NCBI GenBank assembly: GCA_045652465.1
Contig: JAZRUI010000015.1
Span: forward strand, 124,001 to 188,000
Direction: 5' to 3'
DNA length: 64,000 nt
Origin: SIG589 sp045652465
GTDB lineage: Bacteria; Bacillota; Clostridia; Oscillospirales; Acutalibacteraceae
Every line of letters begins with the position of its first letter. Position 1 is the first letter of the stretch. Below the pieces are notes generated by a model, which was given only the letters and a program-made list of their open reading frames with translations, was not told the origin of the DNA and did no database searches. The position numbers and the translations under genes were made by a program. This document shows positions 22,257 to 30,032 of the stretch, piece by piece.

Positions 22257-22876
22257 CCTATCGTAACTGTAATGTTTTGGCTCGCATCCTGCAAAACGGG
22301 GAAATATTCGCAAAAATCAACAAACGAAACATCGCTTTTGCAGGTCGAAAAAATAAAATTAAAATCATCCTGATTAAGGGTTGTGGTAAAAAGAGCGGTC
22401 AGCAACTTTTTTGCAATATCGGCGCGCATATCGGGCTGCTTCGCAATCTCCAAAACGCGGCTGCCGAAAAGGCGCTGCGGCTTTTCGCTCTCTAAATTAT
22501 TATTATAACTGTTTTTCCTTTCAATTACAATACCCCCGACCCTACCAATTACATCTATTTCGGTCATTTTTGAATATTCGATTTTTCTATCATAATTTTT
22601 GCGGTAGTTTTGCGCATCCTCAAGATTCTCGAAAAGCACGGCGCTGATGCGCTTCTCGCGGGGGAAAACATTAACGGCGCAAAACTGCGAGAGCTCATCG
22701 CAGCACAGCAAAACCGAGAAATCCTCCTGCTCATAGGGAACATTCTCCAGCGTGTTATCCGCGGGAGCCTTTTGGCTTCCGAGAACCAAAAACGCAAGCG
22801 ATAAATAAAGCGCCAAACAACATAAAAACGAGCCAGCGCCCCAAAGTAAATTTTTAAGCAAAGTCTTTCGTTCCAT
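22253..22876 (-). CDS. membrane-anchored protein of unknown function
   Basis: A 207-residue protein I do not recognise. It has a basic N-terminus, one membrane helix (about residues 12-33, rich in Leu and Cys) and an extracytoplasmic part of about 170 residues with mixed alpha/beta character, including FSVLLCCDEL and ISAVLFENLEDAQNYRKNY. The start at 22876 is preferred because GGAGGCG precedes it; an in-frame ATG at 22912 lacks a ribosome site. First gene of a minus-strand operon with the transglutaminase-like lipoprotein and the kinase-like gene; the 124-bp gap to trpS holds both promoters. Confidence 0.65.
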   Translation of the reverse strand: MERKTLLKNLLWGAGSFLCCLALYLSLAFLVLGSQKAPADNTLENVPYEQEDFSVLLCCDELSQFCAVNVFPREKRISAVLFENLEDAQNYRKNYDRKIEYSKMTEIDVIGRVGGIVIERKNSYNNNLESEKPQRLFGSRVLEIAKQPDMRADIAKKLLTALFTTTLNQDDFNFIFSTCKSDVSFVDFCEYFPVLQDASQNITVTIG

Positions 22877-22937
22877 TTTTTCGCCTCCGACTTTAGTATT
22901 GACCGAAAGCAAAGGTTAAAATCACGCAAATATTTTC

Positions 22938-22966
22938 TTGTATATAACGGTCTATTGTGTTAAAAT
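22938..22966 (+). promoter_or_regulatory. sigma-A promoter of trpS
   Basis: TTGTAT, 17-bp spacer, TAAAAT. The leader to the trpS start is only about 28 nt, too short for a T-box. Confidence 0.75.
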
Positions 22967-23000
22967 GTATTTGTATTATTATATTTAGGAGTAATTACCC

Positions 23001-23999
23001 ATGGAAAATACGGAGAAGAAAACGGTTTTAAGCTGCATTCAGCCCTCGGGTCTTTTAACCCTCGGCAACTATTTAGGCGCCCTTAAAAACTGGGTTGCCA
23101 TGCAGGATGAGTTTGATTGCACCTATGCCGTTGCCGACCTTCATGCAATAACAGTGCGCCAAGAACCCGCAAAGTTCCGCGCTCAAATAAATTCAACCTG
23201 CGCTTTGTTGCTCGCGCTGGGAATCGACCCCGAGAAGAGCACCCTTTTTGTCCAGTCGCAGGTTCCGTCCCATACTCAACTTGCTTGGGTTTTATCTTGC
23301 TATACCCAGTTTGGCGAGTTGTCGCGTATGACCCAGTTCAAGGATAAATCCGCAAAGCATGCCGATAATGTTAATCTGGGCCTTTTCGCTTATCCAACCC
23401 TTATGGCGGCCGATATTTTGCTTTATAAGCCCGATTTTGTTCCGGTTGGTGCCGACCAAAAGCAGCATTTGGAAATTGCCCGCGATATTGCCATTCGCTT
23501 CAATAATATCTATGGCGATGTGTTTAAGGTTCCCGAACCCTATATTCCGAAGGTTGGCGCCCGCGTTATGTCGCTTCAGGACCCGACCAAGAAGATGTCG
23601 AAATCCGATGAAAACATAAATTCTTGGGTTGCAATTTTGGATAAGCCCGAGGATATTATGCGCAAGTTCAAGCGTGCCGTAACCGATTCCGAGGCAAAGG
23701 TTTGCATCGGTGAGGGCAAGGATGGAATCAATAACTTGATTGGCATTTATAGCGCCGTAACCGGCAAAACCGCCGAACAAATCGAAAACGAGTTCGCAGG
23801 AAAGGGCTATGGCGATTTCAAAACCGCAGTTGGCGAGGCAGTTGTTGAAGAACTTCGCCCCATCCGCGAGCGTTATGAAAAAATCATCGCCGATAAGGCA
23901 TATCTCGAAGAGGTATATAAAAACGGCGCCGAGCGCGCTTCTCGCGTTGCCTTCTCAACAACCAGAAAAGCAATGAAAAAGGTAGGCTTTGTAATTTAA
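23001..23999 (+). CDS. trpS: tryptophan--tRNA ligase
   Basis: A 332-residue class I aminoacyl-tRNA synthetase that charges tRNA-Trp. The HIGH-equivalent appears as PSGLLTLGNYLGAL (about residues 14-27) and the KMSKS loop is intact (KKMSKSDENIN, about 198). PVGADQKQHLEIARDIA is the family's substrate pocket region. The ATG follows TAGGAG. The stop overlaps the holB start (TAATG). No T-box leader is seen. Confidence 0.97.
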   Translation: MENTEKKTVLSCIQPSGLLTLGNYLGALKNWVAMQDEFDCTYAVADLHAITVRQEPAKFRAQINSTCALLLALGIDPEKSTLFVQSQVPSHTQLAWVLSCYTQFGELSRMTQFKDKSAKHADNVNLGLFAYPTLMAADILLYKPDFVPVGADQKQHLEIARDIAIRFNNIYGDVFKVPEPYIPKVGARVMSLQDPTKKMSKSDENINSWVAILDKPEDIMRKFKRAVTDSEAKVCIGEGKDGINNLIGIYSAVTGKTAEQIENEFAGKGYGDFKTAVGEAVVEELRPIRERYEKIIADKAYLEEVYKNGAERASRVAFSTTRKAMKKVGFVI

Positions 24000-24919
24000 T
24001 GTTGCCGATAGGAAACAAAAATATCGCTGCCCGTGTAGCGGCATTTGCGGCGGGAAAAATTCCGCATGCAATAATGCTCGAGGGCGAACGCGGACTGGGT
24101 AAGCACACCCTTGCCGCCCATATAGCGAGTCTTGCGGTCTGCAGCGGGGAGAATCCGCCCTGCGGGCTGTGTCGTTCCTGCCATTTGTGCAGCGTTGGAA
24201 GCCATCCCGATGTTGTAACCGTTTCGCCCATGGGCAAGCAAATAAAAATCGACCAAATAAGAGATTTGCGCCAAAAAGCCTATTTGAAGGCTTCGATGGG
24301 CGAGCGCAAGGTTTATATTATTGAGAGCGCCGAGAATATGAATGCGGCGGCGCAAAACGCTTTTTTGAAGGTGCTTGAGGAACCGCCCGCGGGAGTGATA
24401 TTCATCCTGCTCGTAACCTCGGCGGATAGCCTTTTGCCAACCGTTCGTTCGCGTTGCATAGTGCTTTCTCTCGTTGTGCCCGAAAAGGGCGAGGCGGCTG
24501 AATATCTCGCCCAAACAACCAACCATTCGGCGGCCGAGATTGATAGCGCCCTAACCGCAGCCAAATGCAACATAGGCATAGCCATGGAAATCCTATCGGG
24601 CAAACGCGATAAAGGATTTTCGGGTCTTGCAAAGGAGCTGCTCTCGGATATAAACGGAGCAACTTCCTATGAAATGCTCAAAAAACTCAAACCCTATGAA
24701 AAGGACCGCGTTGCAATCGATGCAATCCTAAACGAATTGCAGGAAAGAATCGCAGTGCTCATCCGCGAAGGCTCATACACTCATATAAGGGAAGGGCTGA
24801 CCCGCGCTGAGCTTATAAAGGCATATGAAACCGTTGCCGAGCTTAAGGTTAAAGCGGCAAGCAATGTTAACACGATGCTGTTGTTCTCGAACCTTTGTAG
24901 CGCTTTAAAATCACTATAA
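23999..24919 (+). CDS. holB: DNA polymerase III subunit delta-prime
   Basis: A 306-residue clamp-loader subunit of the AAA+ class. It shows the Walker A-like GERGLGKHTLA (about residue 28), the zinc cysteines (CGLCRSCHLC, about 57-66), the IIESAENMNAAAQNAFLKVL segment in place of Walker B and VRSRCIVLSL as sensor/arginine finger. Related to DnaX in the same window, but shorter and without the tau tail. Coupled to trpS by a one-base overlap and followed after 13 nt by ricT, the usual Firmicute neighbour. Confidence 0.93.
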   Translation: MLPIGNKNIAARVAAFAAGKIPHAIMLEGERGLGKHTLAAHIASLAVCSGENPPCGLCRSCHLCSVGSHPDVVTVSPMGKQIKIDQIRDLRQKAYLKASMGERKVYIIESAENMNAAAQNAFLKVLEEPPAGVIFILLVTSADSLLPTVRSRCIVLSLVVPEKGEAAEYLAQTTNHSAAEIDSALTAAKCNIGIAMEILSGKRDKGFSGLAKELLSDINGATSYEMLKKLKPYEKDRVAIDAILNELQERIAVLIREGSYTHIREGLTRAELIKAYETVAELKVKAASNVNTMLLFSNLCSALKSL

Positions 24920-24932
24920 TTGGAGGATCGGT

Positions 24933-25787
24933 ATGACCGAAGTCATTGGTGTAAAATTCAAGGCCGAAGGCAGAGTTTATTTCTTTGACCCCGATGGTAA
25001 GAAACTGTCTGTTGGCGATTATGTTATAGTCGAAACCGCCCGAGGAACCGAATGTGGAGAGGTTGCCGAGGCAAACAAGCAGGTTTCGGATGAAAAAATA
25101 ATCAAACCCCTTAAAAAGCTTCTTCGCGTTGCAACCGATGCGGATGTTGCTCGCTTGCGCGAAAACAAGGAGAAGGAAAAGCAGGCCTTCGCAACCTGCG
25201 AAAAAATGGTTATATCTCATGGGCTTGATATGAAGCTCGTTGATGTTGAATATTCGTTTGACGGCAGCAAGATTTTATTTTATTTCACTGCCGACGGCAG
25301 GGTTGACTTCCGCGACCTCGTTAAAGACCTCGCAGGAACCTTCCATACAAGAATCGAGCTTCGCCAAATCGGCGTTCGCGATGAAGCAAAAATGCTCGGC
25401 GGCTTGGGAATTTGCGGCCAGCCCTTTTGCTGCGCAAGATTCCTCGATGATTTCCAGCCCGTTTCCATCAAAATGGCAAAGGAGCAGGGCTTATCCCTTA
25501 ACCCAACCAAAATCTCGGGCAGCTGCGGCCGCCTTATGTGCTGCTTAAAGTATGAGCAGGATGCTTATGAATATCTTTGGGGCTTCACTCCGCGCGTTGG
25601 CTGGTCGGTTAAAACCTCTTCGGGCGATGGCGTTGTTGTTGATTCCAACCCCATAACGGGAGCGCTTTTGGTTCGCCTTAACGATAGCGAATCCGCGCCT
25701 ATTAAGGTTATGCGCGATGAGGTTAAGGTTTTGAGAAAAAACAAGCAACCCAAAGTTGAGGAAGAGATTCCCGAAATAGTAGAATAA
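24933..25787 (+). CDS. ricT: PSP1-domain protein RicT (YaaT)
   Basis: A 284-residue PSP1-domain protein. In Bacillus, RicT with RicA and RicF forms an iron-sulfur complex that affects RNase Y, sporulation and biofilm genes. The conserved cysteines are visible: GGLGICGQPFCCARF and SCGRLMCCLKYE (about residues 150-210). The C-terminal 30 residues are charged. The GGAGG site precedes the ATG at 24933. Location after holB supports the name; ricA and ricF are not in this window. Confidence 0.93.
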   Translation: MTEVIGVKFKAEGRVYFFDPDGKKLSVGDYVIVETARGTECGEVAEANKQVSDEKIIKPLKKLLRVATDADVARLRENKEKEKQAFATCEKMVISHGLDMKLVDVEYSFDGSKILFYFTADGRVDFRDLVKDLAGTFHTRIELRQIGVRDEAKMLGGLGICGQPFCCARFLDDFQPVSIKMAKEQGLSLNPTKISGSCGRLMCCLKYEQDAYEYLWGFTPRVGWSVKTSSGDGVVVDSNPITGALLVRLNDSESAPIKVMRDEVKVLRKNKQPKVEEEIPEIVE

Positions 25788-25793
25788 AAACAC

Positions 25794-25822
25794 TTGCAAT
25801 TTAACAACTTAGTTGTTACAAT
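25794..25822 (+). promoter_or_regulatory. sigma-A promoter of the ferredoxin gene with built-in palindrome
   Basis: TTGCAA, 17-bp spacer, TACAAT. The spacer is filled by a perfect palindrome (see next entry), so a regulator bound there would block RNA polymerase. Confidence 0.85.
25802..25818. promoter_or_regulatory. operator-like palindrome inside the ferredoxin promoter
   Basis: TAACAACT-T-AGTTGTTA, 8-bp arms with a one-base centre. It lies between the -35 and -10 boxes and overlaps the first bases of the -10. The form is typical of dimeric repressors such as the MarR class; no regulator gene is adjacent. Confidence 0.7.
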
Positions 25823-25852
25823 AAAAACATAAACTATGGGAGGTGTACTTAA

Positions 25853-26023
25853 ATGGCTTACAAAATTTCTGATGAATGCATCGGCTGCGGTGCTTGCGCT
25901 GCTGCCTGCCCCACCGAAGCTATCTACGAAGGTGATGGCAAGTTCGAGATAGATGCTGATAAGTGTGTTGACTGCGGTTCTTGCGCAGCTGGCTGCCCTG
26001 TTGAGGCTATCTCTGCCGAGTAA
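25853..26023 (+). CDS. 2[4Fe-4S] ferredoxin
   Basis: A 56-residue clostridial-type ferredoxin, a small cytoplasmic electron carrier. Both cluster motifs are complete: CIGCGACAAACP (C9, 12, 15, 19) and CVDCGSCAAGCP (C38, 41, 44, 48). The MAYKISDECIGCG opening is characteristic. GGGAGG precedes the ATG. It has its own promoter and a strong terminator, so it is a single-gene unit, and codon use is that of a highly expressed gene (AAG, GGT, GCT). Confidence 0.97.
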   Translation: MAYKISDECIGCGACAAACPTEAIYEGDGKFEIDADKCVDCGSCAAGCPVEAISAE

Positions 26024-26037
26024 TTTTACTAACATAG

Positions 26038-26073
26038 AAAAGGGTGGGGATTTTTTGACCCACCCTTTTTTCT
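26038..26073 (+). terminator. terminator after the ferredoxin gene
   Basis: AGGGTGGG pairs with CCCACCCT, A tract before and T tract after. Confidence 0.92.
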
Positions 26074-26092
26074 TGAAAAAGGAGAAAACAAA

Positions 26093-26665
26093 ATGGAAAA
26101 AACCGTATTAGTTGAAATTTCCGCTCGTCACCTTCATGTGACTAAAGAGCATTTAGAAATCCTCTTTGGTGCAGGCCATGCGCTAACACCCAAGAAGGAC
26201 CTTTCCCAGCCCGGTCAGTTTGCCTGCGCCGAGAAGGTTCAGGTTGTTGGCCCCAAGGGAACCTTAAACGCCTCTATTTTAGGACCCGAGCGTCCCGAAA
26301 CTCAGGTTGAGTTATCCTTAACCGATGCTCGCACCATCGGCGTTGTTGCCCCCATCCGCGAATCCGGCGATGTTAAGGGCAGCGCTGCCTGCAAGCTGGT
26401 TGGTCCCTGCGGCGAGGTTGAACTCGAGTGCGGCGTTATCGCTGCAAAGCGTCATATACATATGACCCCCGCTGATGCCGAGAAGTATTCCTTAACCGAT
26501 AACCAGAATGTTAAGGTTGCAGTTAAGACCGAGGGCAGAAGCTTAATTTTCGATGATGTTGTTGTTCGCGTTAGCCCCAAGTATGCGCTCGCAATGCATA
26601 TCGATACCGATGAAGCCAACGCAGCAGCAGTTCCCGGCAGCTGCACAGGTATAATCCTTGACTAA
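26093..26665 (+). CDS. pduL: PduL-type phosphate acyltransferase
   Basis: A 190-residue PduL-family phosphotransacylase, which interconverts acyl-CoA and acyl phosphate (acetyl or propionyl). Both half-domains are visible with their metal histidines: SARHLHVT (residues about 10-17), KRHIHMTPADA (about 119-129) and MHIDTDEANAA near the end. No microcompartment shell or diol-dehydratase genes are nearby and there is no N-terminal encapsulation peptide, so I expect a free cytoplasmic enzyme for acetate/ATP formation. It lies 20 nt after the ferredoxin terminator with AAGGAG, and hemW overlaps its end by 8 nt. Confidence 0.92.
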   Translation: MEKTVLVEISARHLHVTKEHLEILFGAGHALTPKKDLSQPGQFACAEKVQVVGPKGTLNASILGPERPETQVELSLTDARTIGVVAPIRESGDVKGSAACKLVGPCGEVELECGVIAAKRHIHMTPADAEKYSLTDNQNVKVAVKTEGRSLIFDDVVVRVSPKYALAMHIDTDEANAAAVPGSCTGIILD

Positions 26666-27746
26666 TTTAGGGCTTTATGTCCATACTCCGTTTTGCGCTA
26701 AAAAATGCAACTATTGCGATTTTTATTCTATAGAGCAAAGCGAAGAATTGTTCGACCTTTATAAGATTAAGGTTAAAGAAGAGATAATGCGATGGGGCGT
26801 GCGTGCAGCGCGCCCCATTGATTCGCTATACCTCGGCGGAGGAACTCCCTCGCTGCTCGGCGGGGAAAGGATTGCCGAAATTGTCGGTGCCGCCCGCGAT
26901 GCCTTTGGCTTCGCTTCCCCCGAGATAACATTAGAATGCAACCCTGCCGATGATTTAGAGCAAACGCTCAGCGTTGCTGCCAAGAGCGGTGTTAACCGCG
27001 TGTCGATAGGCGTTCAAACCGCCAATGAGAAAATTTTAGAGATTTTAGGGCGCCGCCATAAAAATGCCGATGTTGAGAAAACCGTTGCCGCCGCTTTTGC
27101 TGCGGGAATCGATAATATCTCTCTCGATTTAATGATAGGCCTGCCCGAAAGCAGCATAGAGGATGTTAAAAATTCGCTCGATTTTTTGCTGTCCTTCGAC
27201 CCATCCCATATTTCGGTTTATATGTTAGGAATCGAAGAGGGAACCCCATTTTACAAAAACACACCCCCTCTTCCAACCGAAGATGAGGTTGTGGCGCAGT
27301 ATGCTTTGGCTGCCGATTACCTTGAGGCTAAAGGCTTTAGCCACTATGAAATTTCTAATTTCGCAACGCAAAACAAAGAAAGCCGTCATAATTTAAAATA
27401 TTGGAACTGCGATGAATATATAGGCATTGGCCCCTCTGCGCATTCTTTTTTCGGCGGCAAGCGTTTTTATTATGAGCGCAATTTGCAGGCGTTTTTAGCG
27501 GGAACCGCTCCAACTCCCGATGGCATCGGGGGCGACCGCGAGGAATATCTAATGCTTCGCCTGCGACTCAAAAACGGCATAAACTTTAATGATTTTGAAA
27601 AACGCTATGGCGCGTTCCCAACCGATTGGCTAAAGTCCGCCAAACGCTTGGCGGATGGGGGATACGCCGTGTTAACCGATAAAGGATTCGCCCTAACGAG
27701 AGAGGGCTTTTTGGTACAAAACAAAATTTTGGGAGAGTTTATATGA
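26658..27746 (+). CDS. hemW: radical SAM protein HemW
   Basis: A 362-residue radical SAM protein of the HemN/HemW group. CAKKCNYCDFYS gives the CxxxCxxC iron-sulfur motif; GGGTPSLL is the SAM-binding glycine stretch; the LKNGINFNDFEKRYG segment belongs to the HemN C-terminal domain. HemW is a heme chaperone rather than a coproporphyrinogen oxidase; older names reflect HemN similarity. The start is TTG at 26658, inside pduL by 8 nt, required because the radical SAM domain begins at once. ATGA coupling to the next gene. Confidence 0.92.
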   Translation: MTNLGLYVHTPFCAKKCNYCDFYSIEQSEELFDLYKIKVKEEIMRWGVRAARPIDSLYLGGGTPSLLGGERIAEIVGAARDAFGFASPEITLECNPADDLEQTLSVAAKSGVNRVSIGVQTANEKILEILGRRHKNADVEKTVAAAFAAGIDNISLDLMIGLPESSIEDVKNSLDFLLSFDPSHISVYMLGIEEGTPFYKNTPPLPTEDEVVAQYALAADYLEAKGFSHYEISNFATQNKESRHNLKYWNCDEYIGIGPSAHSFFGGKRFYYERNLQAFLAGTAPTPDGIGGDREEYLMLRLRLKNGINFNDFEKRYGAFPTDWLKSAKRLADGGYAVLTDKGFALTREGFLVQNKILGEFI

Positions 27747-28372
27747 GAAGCTATAAAATCCACCTTATCCGCCATGGCAGCACCGATGCCAACAAAGAGG
27801 GAAGATATGTAGGCGCGAGAACCGACCTGCCGCTATCGCAGGAGGGCAAAAAAGAGCTTAAGATGATGAAGGAAAAATATCGTTATCCCTTCGTTGATGT
27901 TGTTTATTCCAGCCCCCTTTCTCGCTGCTTGGAGAGTGCCAAGATTTTGTTCCCCGAACGCGAGATTGTAGCGGTTGAGAATATGCGTGAATATGATTTC
28001 GGCGAGTTTGAGGGAAAAACTGCTGCCGAGCTTGAGGGTCGCCCCGATTATGCCGCTTGGGCATCGGGTCAGATGCCTGCTCCTGTCGGCGGCGAATCCA
28101 GCAAGGATTTTACTGCTCGAATCGTTTTGGGCCTTAACGAAATTATCCGCGATATGATGGCTCGCGAGTGCTATGAAGCGGCCGCCCTTATGCACGGTGG
28201 CGCAATTATGATGCTGCTTGCCGCCTGCGCCCTCCCGCAACATCATCCCGCCGAATGGACGAGCGAAAACGGAACGGGATACACTGCGATAGTAACCCCT
28301 TCGCTCTATCAAAAGTCGGGAATTATCGAGGTTGTCAACCTCGTTCCCGCGGAGGAATATGATGAAATTTAA
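27743..28372 (+). CDS. histidine phosphatase family protein
   Basis: A 209-residue phosphoglycerate-mutase-like phosphatase. The catalytic RHG motif is HLIRHGSTDANKEGRYVG; a second basic pair is SSPLSRCLESA; the proton donor glutamate region is REYDFGEFEGKTA, and the second catalytic histidine lies in ALMHGGAIMMLL. The group includes CobC-type alpha-ribazole phosphatases and sugar-phosphate phosphatases; without cobalamin genes nearby the substrate is open. Coupled by ATGA to hemW, and its end overlaps the next gene by 11 nt. Confidence 0.88.
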   Translation: MRSYKIHLIRHGSTDANKEGRYVGARTDLPLSQEGKKELKMMKEKYRYPFVDVVYSSPLSRCLESAKILFPEREIVAVENMREYDFGEFEGKTAAELEGRPDYAAWASGQMPAPVGGESSKDFTARIVLGLNEIIRDMMARECYEAAALMHGGAIMMLLAACALPQHHPAEWTSENGTGYTAIVTPSLYQKSGIIEVVNLVPAEEYDEI

Positions 28373-29027
28373 AGGAATTATTTTTGATTTTAACGGAACG
28401 CTTATTTTAGATGATGCAAATCATTTAGCGGGCTGGAAAAGGCTGGCAAAGGAGCTTGGCTTCGACCTGACCGATGAGTTTTATTTCAAAAATATGCACG
28501 GCTCAACCAACGAGCTTATATATGAGCTCTTTTATGGCAAGCCGTGTCCTGCCGAGCTTGTGGGCGTTTTCGGCAACGAGAAGGAGGTTTATTATCGCGA
28601 GTTTTGCGAAAAAGAAGCTCCTCCTTTTGCAAACGGCGTTATCGAGCTTATAACCTTCTTAAAGCAAAAGGGAATACCCCATGCGATTGCAACCTCATCC
28701 GAAATATCCAACCTAACCTTCTTCAAAAAGCTGTATCCGCTTGAAGAGATGTTTGGAGATAACATTATATATAACGATGGAACGGTTCGCGGGAAACCCT
28801 TCCCCGACCTTTATTTAAAAGCGGCGGAAAAGTTAGGGCTCGACCCGCGCGATTGCATAACGGTTGAGGATTCCTATTCAGGCGCCCGCGCCTGCAAGGC
28901 ATCCGGCTCAAGAATGGTTGTCGGCGTTTGCCCCCGCGGAGCCGAAAACTTTGTCGGCAAGGAGTTCACCGACCTAACCATAACCGATTTCACCGAACTC
29001 GACTATCAAAATTTGTTCGAATATTAA
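28362..29027 (+). CDS. HAD-family phosphatase, beta-phosphoglucomutase-like
   Basis: A 221-residue HAD protein. Motif I is FDFNGTL (Asp nucleophile, with Asn where most HAD phosphatases have the acid Asp), motif II AIATSSE, motif III lysine GKPFPDLY and motif IV TVEDSYSGARAC. The helical cap between motifs I and II puts it in the PGMB/Gph subclass. The missing second Asp is seen in some HAD enzymes and may slow or alter phosphate release. ATG at 28362 is 6 nt after GGAGG; a neighbouring ATG at 28359 is too close. Overlaps the histidine phosphatase by 11 nt. Confidence 0.85.
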   Translation: MKFKGIIFDFNGTLILDDANHLAGWKRLAKELGFDLTDEFYFKNMHGSTNELIYELFYGKPCPAELVGVFGNEKEVYYREFCEKEAPPFANGVIELITFLKQKGIPHAIATSSEISNLTFFKKLYPLEEMFGDNIIYNDGTVRGKPFPDLYLKAAEKLGLDPRDCITVEDSYSGARACKASGSRMVVGVCPRGAENFVGKEFTDLTITDFTELDYQNLFEY

Positions 29028-29033
29028 AGTCCC

Positions 29034-29062
29034 TTTACAAATGCGGAGCAATATGATAGAAT
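29034..29062 (+). promoter_or_regulatory. sigma-A promoter of the 94-aa protein gene
   Basis: TTTACA, 17-bp spacer ending in TG, TAGAAT; about 32 nt before the start. Confidence 0.72.
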
Positions 29063-29094
29063 AATAACACTTAATTAGCATTGGAGGATTGGAA

Positions 29095-29379
29095 ATGGCA
29101 GAAAACCAATTTCTAACATATAAGAATAAGCCCCTCGTTCGCAAGGGCAAGGAGATATACTATGGCGATATGTCCGAGAAGTATGTTATCCGACTTGAGA
29201 TTTTATCCGAAAAGGAAGAGGAAGGCGTTAAAACTCCCGACCGCGTTTTAGTTCAGCTCCTCTTATCCGATACCGAAATCCCCGCAAAGGACCGAGTTAA
29301 GAAAAAGAGCGAAAAGAGCGGTCTTTATGAGGCTATGGACCTCGGTGCAGTTTGGCTCGAGCGCGAGCTTAAGGCTTAA
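29095..29379 (+). CDS. small conserved-type protein of unknown function
   Basis: A 94-residue, highly charged cytoplasmic protein without signal peptide or recognisable domain. It has a predicted beta-strand core (YKNKPLVRKGKEIYYG, KYVIRLEIL, DRVLVQLLL) followed by a lysine-rich stretch and a C-terminal helix. The ATG at 29095 follows GGAGG by 7 nt. It has its own promoter and terminator, so it is a single-gene unit. Function unknown. Confidence 0.75.
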   Translation: MAENQFLTYKNKPLVRKGKEIYYGDMSEKYVIRLEILSEKEEEGVKTPDRVLVQLLLSDTEIPAKDRVKKKSEKSGLYEAMDLGAVWLERELKA

Positions 29380-29385
29380 AAAAGG

Positions 29386-29413
29386 GCGGAAGTCTTTATG
29401 GCTTCCGCTTTTA
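29386..29413 (+). terminator. terminator of the 94-aa protein gene
   Basis: GCGGAAG pairs with CTTCCGC (29386-29392 and 29402-29408), followed by TTTTAAA. Confidence 0.8.
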
Positions 29414-29521
29414 AAATGCAAATTTTTTAAAAATCGCGAGTGAGCAAAAGAGAGAAAACAAGAGAAAACGAGAGAAAAAACGAGCAACGCGTTTTTAAAT
29501 TAAATTTTTCAAAAAATAGTG

Positions 29522-29550
29522 TTGACAAAGGTGCCCCGCTATGTTATCAT
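29522..29550 (+). promoter_or_regulatory. sigma-A promoter of rplM-rpsI
   Basis: TTGACA, 17-bp spacer, TATCAT. RNA would start near 29557. The 110 bp before it are AT- and purine-rich and hold no gene. Confidence 0.88.
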
Positions 29551-29560
29551 AGCAAGGCAC
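29531..29560. promoter_or_regulatory. nested inverted repeats over the rplM promoter
   Basis: GCTATG-TTAT-CATAGC (29538-29553) lies inside GTGCC...GGCAC (29531-29535 and 29556-29560). The set covers the -10 box and start site, so only a DNA-level role (operator) or chance is plausible; a transcript would lack the left arms. Confidence 0.5.
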
Positions 29561-29583
29561 GAAAAATATATGGAGGTAGAATT

Positions 29584-30012
29584 ATGTCCACTTTTATGGC
29601 TAACGCAAACACCGTACAGCGCAAGTGGTATGTTATCGATGCTGCAGGCAAGCCCCTCGGAAGAGTAGCAGTTAAGGCAGCCGATTTACTTCGCGGTAAG
29701 GTAAAGCCTGAGTTCACCCCTCATGTTGACTGCGGCGATTTCGTTGTAGTTTTAAATGCTGAGAAGGCTGTTCTCACCGGCAAGAAACTTGAAAAGAAAA
29801 TGTATCAGCGCCACACCGGCTACATCGGTGGTTTAAAGGAAGTTAAGTATTCCACTTTAATGGCAACCCGCCCCGAGCTCGCAATGGAGCTTGCAATTAA
29901 GGGTATGGTTCCGGACACCACCATCGGCCGCAAGGCTCTCACCCGTCTTCATGTTTATCGCGGCACCGAGCATAAGCATGCCGCTCAGAAGCCTGAAGCA
30001 CTTGAATTTTAA
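29584..30012 (+). CDS. rplM: 50S ribosomal protein L13
   Basis: A 142-residue L13, an early assembly protein of the large subunit. Signature segments: RKWYVIDAAGKPLGRVA, GDFVVVLNAEKAVLTG, YQRHTGYIGGLKE, and the C-terminal RLHVYRGTEHKHAAQ. The ATG at 29584 follows GGAGG; an open frame reaching back to 29440 would include the promoter and is not used. rpsI follows after 20 nt. Confidence 0.97.
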   Translation: MSTFMANANTVQRKWYVIDAAGKPLGRVAVKAADLLRGKVKPEFTPHVDCGDFVVVLNAEKAVLTGKKLEKKMYQRHTGYIGGLKEVKYSTLMATRPELAMELAIKGMVPDTTIGRKALTRLHVYRGTEHKHAAQKPEALEF

Positions 30013-30032
30013 CGAGAGGAGACAGAATAGAA

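Noticed and set aside
29445..29490. Purine-rich repeats of GAGAAAAC type before rplM
   Set aside because: Imperfect low-complexity sequence with no fixed unit or spacing; probably an UP-type AT/GA-rich stretch.
29440..29583. Open frame extending rplM upstream by 48 codons
   Set aside because: It contains the rplM promoter and has no ribosome site; the L13 family starts at 29584.
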